Below, one piece after another: positions 59,450 to 64,000 of a stretch of 64,000 nt of DNA. The stretch is from Chaetoceros tenuissimus (Eukaryota; Bacillariophyta; Thalassiosirophyceae; Chaetocerotales; Chaetocerotaceae). Where the stretch lies: the NCBI GenBank assembly GCA_021927905.1, contig BLLK01000058.1, forward strand, positions 930,001-994,000, in the 5' to 3' direction. Below the pieces are notes generated by a model. It worked only from the letters and a program-made list of their open reading frames with translations, was not told where the DNA came from and made no database searches. Made by a program: the position numbers and the translations under genes. Position 1 is the stretch's first letter, and each line of letters starts with the position of its first letter.

Positions 59450-62254
59450 TTATAGATTAAGATGACAAAGGAATTTCACGTCAATGCAAGGAATATCACC
59501 CAAACATTTGGAAAGACTGTTTTTACCATCATACTCATGAATAATACCACTGTCATTCAAAATTACTTTTCCATTAAACGTTTCAATTCCAATGGCATGT
59601 ATTGATTCACGATGTATGTTTGTGAGCATGCAAAGATAACATTTGTTGTCCTTCAATTCCTTTTGAAGAAAAGAAAAGATATCCACTTTATCCGGTGTTT
59701 TCTCCTTCACAATCTGAATTGACATTTCCTTTAAAAGTTCACTCAGTGGAATATCTTTGCCTTTGACTTTAGCCTTGAAAAAACGCAAGTCTTCAAATTT
59801 ACCGGAGCTGTATTTATCTTCAAGAATCTTGCATCTTGGCAGAAGATGACTGAAGTGGCGCTGGAGCATTGATTTTAGTGATAACCACACACAAGATCTA
59901 TCTTTGGAAATTAAAGAAACAGCACCTCCAACTTCTGGCCTGATCCATTGTCGCTTTTGAGAGGTTTTGGTTTCTTTCTTCTTGTCTTCAATCATCGATG
60001 TGAGATTTTCAGATAATGCTAACTCAGTTTTTTCATTTACTTTTGGAACGTGTTTATATCCAAACCAACGATTGTTAGCATAGAGATTGGGTTCTGCATT
60101 GCTTTCCTCCGCTGGAAAGAACTGTATATCGGTTACTGCATGAGGGTCTAGATACATAACATGCGAAGACAAATCTTGTTCTTGACCAACACCCAAGAGA
60201 AATTTCAATTGCCCTTCCATATTTGTCAGATTTTGCAAGGCACATTTTGTCACATGACTAATAGTTTGACCAATCAGAAGTATGTTGCTACCATATTCGA
60301 TATCTGGCTTATACAACCACTCATATTCCTCCGTAGTGTATAATGCATTCACTGGTGGTTTCTTTCTTTCAATATGGAAACCAAACAATTTTCGCAGATT
60401 CTGATTTTGCTCCACCACTTTGTCAATTTCTCTACGGAATTTAAATTTGTCTGGGTATACAATGCTTTCTGTTTTCCTCTTCTTCATTCTTGTGTGATGC
60501 CCATGTTCATCTGTGGTTGTTTTATAAACTGGGAAATAAAGGGCCTTCATTTTTGTTCCATCACGTTTATTTTGGGACATTAACATACGAGCAACCTGAG
60601 ACATCAGGTATCGTAGAGGAATACTATCCTGAAACAAACCCTTTTCACGATTTTCTCTAACTGTATTGCGAGGACCCTTGCCAAAGACAGACTTTGAATA
60701 ATCATGATTGGTTGTATGGCTATGAAGATGGACAATTGCACAGGATTGAGATTGTTCAATCTTTGTTTCAGGAATTTCTTCTGATGGTTCATTCTCTGTT
60801 TCTGGGAATTCTCTCAGGTGATTGTGCTCAATTAAAATGTAAACAATGATTTTCAAATCCTCATCCGGTGTTGATTCGATTGGCGCATTAGTCAGCACAT
60901 ATGCACCAAATTCTCTGAGATAATTACGGAAGATTTTTTTCGATTCATCATCTGCATTGTAATCAAGAAAAATAGACTTCAATAACTTGGTACCAACTGC
61001 ACCCATCTTCGTTGTGTTCAATGTCTCAGTTAGATCTGGATTAGGTAACTCACGAGGTGTTGGTTGAGAGAGTAGTTTGGCTTTTCGGTTAGGATTTGCT
61101 CTACTTGGTGAGGCAATAGTTGTAATTACTTCCTTAACACTCATAGTTTCTTCAACAATTTGCACCTCATCGTCATCATCATCATCTTCTTCTAAAGCTA
61201 GAAATTTCCGAGTCACAAAATTAAGATTTGTGATGTAATTTAAAAGAGTGCCCCTGCCATTCTTCTCAATCTTGTTGAAATATTTTGTGTCACCTCTATA
61301 ATGTCGTAACGTTGTATCAATCATATGAAGACAGTACAAACCACCGTCACATTTAGATCCATCAATTTGGATGACCTCGTGATCAAAACATAACTTCCAT
61401 TCTAGGCGCATGTTTGGGTCATCAATCTTAAACTGGTCAAAAACAAATGACGCGGTCTGGTTCATTGTGTAGCACATGAATAGAGTTATGAGAGAATCCT
61501 GGACGTTTGCATTCTTGGAATAAAGTTTCAACTTTTGGCACCAACTATTCAAAACCTTCTTCGTCTTCTTTCTACTTTTCATATAGCACAGAAACTCTTC
61601 ATTGAAGGAATATTGGAATGAGGAAAATTCTTCGGGTAATTCCTCTTTCCCAAAAAGAATGGATCTGTAGTCCGAACTAGAACACATTATTTTTTTTTCA
61701 TCAAGAAGGATGCGAACCATAAACCAATGCTTATGAGGAATGCAGCAAGGGAATATTAACTGATTGATTTCATATCCATCCAGGTCATTTTCTAATGTCC
61801 ATCCTCTTAAATTCCTACTACTTGCTTTACCAAAATATCCACCGACATGTTTTGCAAGTTCATCGTGACTTAGTTGAACGTTTCCGATCTTAAATGATTT
61901 CTTGCTTGGATCAGAACAATTGATAGCGAGTAGTTGGTGTGCAAATATTGGGTCCTTAATGATAAAAATTCCTTCCCATGCATATGCCTGCTTGAGTTCG
62001 TAAAATTGATCCGTTAGGATAGATAAGGCTATGAGGATCACTTCATCGTTGATCAATTCTTTTTCAGATCTTAAACAGATAAGACTTGTATCTCTTAGAG
62101 AGTGTTTGCACTTATAGTAATCAATGTACTCATATGTACAATGTTTTTCTTGATCAAGTAGTTGTATTGCCTTTTTCCCATGGGACCCACGAAAAAAATT
62201 GAATATACGTCCAATGTTGTGAGCTGACTGTGTACTTCCTCCTTTCCGGTCCAT
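59450..62254 (-). CDS. Ulp1-like (C48) SUMO protease of the MULE, with SIM-like motif and a second protease-like domain
   Basis: A single-exon protein of 934 residues from Met 62254 (MDRKGGSTQS). The C48 domain at about 150-330 has PCCIPHKHWFMVRILL with the catalytic His, SSSDYRS for the Asp, and QIDGSKCDGGLYCLHMID with the oxyanion Gln and nucleophile Cys. It is followed by an acidic run and VQIVEE (about 365), the pattern of a SUMO-interacting motif. A charged middle follows. Near the C-terminus (about 780-920) is a second candidate cysteine-protease-like arrangement: SKDRSCVWLSLKSML, then SIHAIGIETFNGKVILNDSG, a Cys-His-Asn/Asp order seen in papain-like folds. Ulp1 genes in transposons may remove SUMO from host silencing factors; that is hypothesis. 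The gene converges with the transposase gene. Confidence 0.85.
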   Translation of the reverse strand: MDRKGGSTQSAHNIGRIFNFFRGSHGKKAIQLLDQEKHCTYEYIDYYKCKHSLRDTSLICLRSEKELINDEVILIALSILTDQFYELKQAYAWEGIFIIKDPIFAHQLLAINCSDPSKKSFKIGNVQLSHDELAKHVGGYFGKASSRNLRGWTLENDLDGYEINQLIFPCCIPHKHWFMVRILLDEKKIMCSSSDYRSILFGKEELPEEFSSFQYSFNEEFLCYMKSRKKTKKVLNSWCQKLKLYSKNANVQDSLITLFMCYTMNQTASFVFDQFKIDDPNMRLEWKLCFDHEVIQIDGSKCDGGLYCLHMIDTTLRHYRGDTKYFNKIEKNGRGTLLNYITNLNFVTRKFLALEEDDDDDDEVQIVEETMSVKEVITTIASPSRANPNRKAKLLSQPTPRELPNPDLTETLNTTKMGAVGTKLLKSIFLDYNADDESKKIFRNYLREFGAYVLTNAPIESTPDEDLKIIVYILIEHNHLREFPETENEPSEEIPETKIEQSQSCAIVHLHSHTTNHDYSKSVFGKGPRNTVRENREKGLFQDSIPLRYLMSQVARMLMSQNKRDGTKMKALYFPVYKTTTDEHGHHTRMKKRKTESIVYPDKFKFRREIDKVVEQNQNLRKLFGFHIERKKPPVNALYTTEEYEWLYKPDIEYGSNILLIGQTISHVTKCALQNLTNMEGQLKFLLGVGQEQDLSSHVMYLDPHAVTDIQFFPAEESNAEPNLYANNRWFGYKHVPKVNEKTELALSENLTSMIEDKKKETKTSQKRQWIRPEVGGAVSLISKDRSCVWLSLKSMLQRHFSHLLPRCKILEDKYSSGKFEDLRFFKAKVKGKDIPLSELLKEMSIQIVKEKTPDKVDIFSFLQKELKDNKCYLCMLTNIHRESIHAIGIETFNGKVILNDSGIIHEYDGKNSLSKCLGDIPCIDVKFLCHLNL

Positions 62255-62781
62255 GATGGGTTACACTAAAGCACTACTGTCAGAGCACCGAAAGAAAAGT
62301 CGAGATTCGAAACACGAAGTAACCTTTGAAAATAAACAGATCGTTTGGATGCTCTTCCACAGTAGTGCAAAAGTACCAAACAAAGAGTTGAAAGTCGAAA
62401 CACGAAGTAACCTTTGACTTTCAAATGAAGAAACAGAACAGCTCAATAAACACAACCAGGGCAAATACAGCAATTTAAAGATACTATGTAGCTGGCTCAC
62501 AATGGGACTTGGGTTGAGAAGCAGATACTGACATGCAATGAAAGCTAGTTGTGATTAGTTGTTGTGTTGGTTGCGCTTGTGTTTTGTGCAAGATGTGTTG
62601 CGTAGCACTTCATCCCGTATTGAAAGTACTGGCGTCAATGAAACCAGAAAATGTCCTAAATGGCCTATTCAAGTGGTCTGTCTGTCTCTCTTAAATGGCC
62701 TATTGAAATGGTCTGTCTGTCTGTACGTACAAAAATTCATTTTCTCCCCCTCCAAAGCCGTACTGAAAAAGTTACGTACGG
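62255..62781. other. Subterminal region of the MULE with internal repeats
   Basis: 527 bp between the protease start and the right TIR. CGAAACACGAAGTAACCTTTGA occurs twice (about 62308 and 62396), and AAATGGCCTATT-AA-TGGTCTGTCTGTC occurs twice (about 62656 and 62693). Short subterminal repeats are typical transposase binding regions. The protease promoter must also be here. No gene is seen. Confidence 0.6.
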
Positions 62782-62826
62782 TTGACACTAGATATGACGT
62801 CGAAAAAAACACATAAGATTTGCCTG
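62782..62826. repeat. Right terminal inverted repeat of the MULE
   Basis: Inverse complement of the left repeat; reads TTGACACTA at its inner end, ATGACGTCGA in the middle and GATTTGCCTG at the outer edge. Confidence 0.85.
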
Positions 62827-63037
62827 AATCCTCCTACGTGTGAGATAAGAAGCTTCCCACTTGTGCCACGCAATCGTTCCAAGACGTTTGGATATATTTT
62901 AGTGCTCATTTTTCCAAAGGTCTATGAGAAACTGAGAAGTTTCCTTCTCGATCTGCTTGTAGTTCATGTAGTAAACAGATGTTTCTTCGTGATAGGGCCT
63001 TTTGATTACATAACACCATAGGTAACTCTAGTAAACA

Positions 63038-64000
63038 ATGGACATCCCAAGTAATAGAACTAGAACAACAGCTTCGGATAGCAATCATAGTGAGCTTCCG
63101 AGTGCTACTAGTAGTAGTAACAATAGCAGAAACGAACGAGATGAGGAGCAAGGAGCTGTAGAGACAATGGTTACTGATGCAGAAGCTGTTACCGAGACAC
63201 AAGATGACTCTAGAAAAGCAACCTCTGGTAGTGCACTGGATATAATGACTATGGGTTTGAGAGGTGCTAGAAGTAATGTGTCTCCTATGAAAGCTAGAAA
63301 TACTCCGGAACCCAAAGCACAGAAAGTAGACAATGCAACAGATTTGAGAGGACAGGGACTCACGAGAGCAACCTCTGATGCCAAGCTTGGACTTGGTGTG
63401 GATAGGAGATACAGAAGAAATAGTATTGCTGGAGGCTTTGCAGATACTAGAAGAGGACAGCTACAACGTGGTATGTCAGATGCAAGGATTGGAATGCAAA
63501 TTGGTGCCACTAACAGTAAAGATGAAAGCAACATGAGAACCCAGCTAGCTAGAGGTATATCAGAGGCCACCCTGAAAGTATATAATAGTGGAGAGAATGT
63601 GAGAACAGGATTAGGGAGGGAAAGATCCGGTTCTCATCTGTCTTCTGCATCGAGACATTCGTCTAAAGATGATATGAAGAAATACTTGCTCAATTCCCTT
63701 TCCAATCACACTATTTCCGAACATACTCGACCAATGTCTAATATCGATGCAACAATCGCGAATGCGCAAAATGAGATTAACAAAAAGTTACCCCCAGTAT
63801 TTGACCTTGAAGACTCTTTCGTGAGTCCACTTGGTAAGAATCATCTTCTTCGTGAAAGAGTGTTGGAGAATGCTAGACGCATTGATCAGATCAATAAGGA
63901 GAAACTATCCAGCGTCCTCTCTGATGTAGGAAGTCAGGCCCAAGGTGTTGTAGCCCTTGAGGTTTGGGTCTATGATCCAACTCGGATGCAGTTGGTTAGA
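63038..64000 (+). CDS. Partial gene, N-terminal 321 residues, unknown function, repeated RxxS[DE]A motifs
   Basis: An open frame of 321 codons from an ATG at 63038 (MDIPSNRTRTTASDSNHSEL) running off the window. It is disordered and Ser/Asn/Arg-rich, with clear coding character. The motif R-x-x-S-[DE]-A occurs three times: RATSDAKLGLG, RGMSDARIGMQ and RGISEATLKV (about residues 111, 148, 172), each about 25-35 residues apart. The last part is helical (LENARRIDQINKEKLSSVL) and ends in QGVVALEVWVYDPTRMQLVR, which could be the first strands of a GAF-like or sensor domain. The RxxS motifs resemble basophilic kinase sites. The domain lies beyond the window. No leader is present. Confidence 0.7.
   Translation, partial: MDIPSNRTRTTASDSNHSELPSATSSSNNSRNERDEEQGAVETMVTDAEAVTETQDDSRKATSGSALDIMTMGLRGARSNVSPMKARNTPEPKAQKVDNATDLRGQGLTRATSDAKLGLGVDRRYRRNSIAGGFADTRRGQLQRGMSDARIGMQIGATNSKDESNMRTQLARGISEATLKVYNSGENVRTGLGRERSGSHLSSASRHSSKDDMKKYLLNSLSNHTISEHTRPMSNIDATIANAQNEINKKLPPVFDLEDSFVSPLGKNHLLRERVLENARRIDQINKEKLSSVLSDVGSQAQGVVALEVWVYDPTRMQLVR

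Larger units (their letters stand above)
56169..62826. mobile_element. Autonomous Mutator-like element (MULE) with Ulp1-type protease gene
   Basis: A 6,658-bp element bounded by about 45-bp terminal inverted repeats: left 56169-56214 starting CAGGCAAATCTTATGTG, with TCGACGTCAT and TAGTGTCAA further in; right 62782-62826 is its inverse complement except for a 3-4 bp patch. Inside, a transposase gene (plus strand) and a Ulp1-like protease gene (minus strand) face each other with only 6 bp between their stop codons. I could not find a clear 8-11 bp target duplication at these borders. MULEs with a Ulp1-like gene are known in plants (Kaonashi type); both frames here are intact, so it may be recently active. 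Confidence 0.85.

Noticed and set aside
1-64000. CRISPR arrays, prokaryotic operons, phage or defence islands
   Set aside because: Spliceosomal introns, eukaryotic domains and absence of any regularly spaced repeat array; the window is eukaryotic nuclear DNA.

Overview
The window is nuclear DNA of a photosynthetic stramenopile, most likely a centric-type diatom. Genes are compact with few short GT-AG introns (about 20-110 nt). Several proteins begin with a signal peptide followed by an ASAF-like cleavage motif with Phe at +1, or by an LSLRGG block; both are usual in diatom secreted and plastid-targeted proteins. A secreted metalloprotease has the Pro/Ser 'PSxxP' stalk typical of diatoms. The organism call is inference from these traits; no rRNA or organellar marker is present.

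Layout. 1-2.7 kb: an exon fragment at the edge and an endonuclease/exonuclease/phosphatase (EEP) gene. 2.7-7.9 kb: gene-free, decayed, internally repeated DNA. 7.9-18.0 kb: a small unknown protein (family member 1), a DAO-type oxidoreductase, a Ubc6-like E2 fused to a YecM-like domain, a Tex/S1 gene carrying a one-base frameshift, family member 2, and a membrane protein of unknown role. 18.2-30.0 kb: a FIT-like ER lipid gene and a gametolysin (M11) metalloprotease gene, separated by a 5'-truncated non-LTR retrotransposon (20307-25969) that sits between two copies of the same 1,615-bp sequence. 30.1-36.5 kb: an Rtt106-type histone chaperone, family member 3, and a UBE2W-like E2 with a plastid-type leader whose coding exon is split by a PIF/Harbinger element with a 3-bp target duplication. 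36.8-37.8 kb: a non-autonomous element with 68-bp inverted repeats and an 8-bp target duplication. 38.1-55.9 kb: ordinary single-copy genes: a coiled-coil/UVR protein, MEMO1, a START protein, an F-box-like protein, TMEM208/SND2, a membrane protein, a myosin, a MATH-SPase I fusion with plastid leader, and a GNAT-ankyrin protein. 56.2-62.8 kb: a 6.66-kb Mutator-like transposon with TIRs, encoding a SWIM-domain transposase and, convergently, a Ulp1-like SUMO protease. 63.0 kb to the end: the 5' part of a gene with repeated RxxS[DE]A motifs.

The window holds no prokaryotic-style operon or defence island. Its novelty lies in (i) four transposable elements of four classes, one splitting a ubiquitin-conjugating enzyme gene and one flanked by a kilobase-scale duplication that leaves both neighbours with a complete copy; (ii) domain fusions not usual for their families (Ubc6-YecM, MATH-signal peptidase, GNAT-ankyrin); and (iii) a three-member paralogous family with a shared basic C-terminal motif and, in two members, the same intron site and phase. 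All product names rest on motifs read by eye, without database searches.
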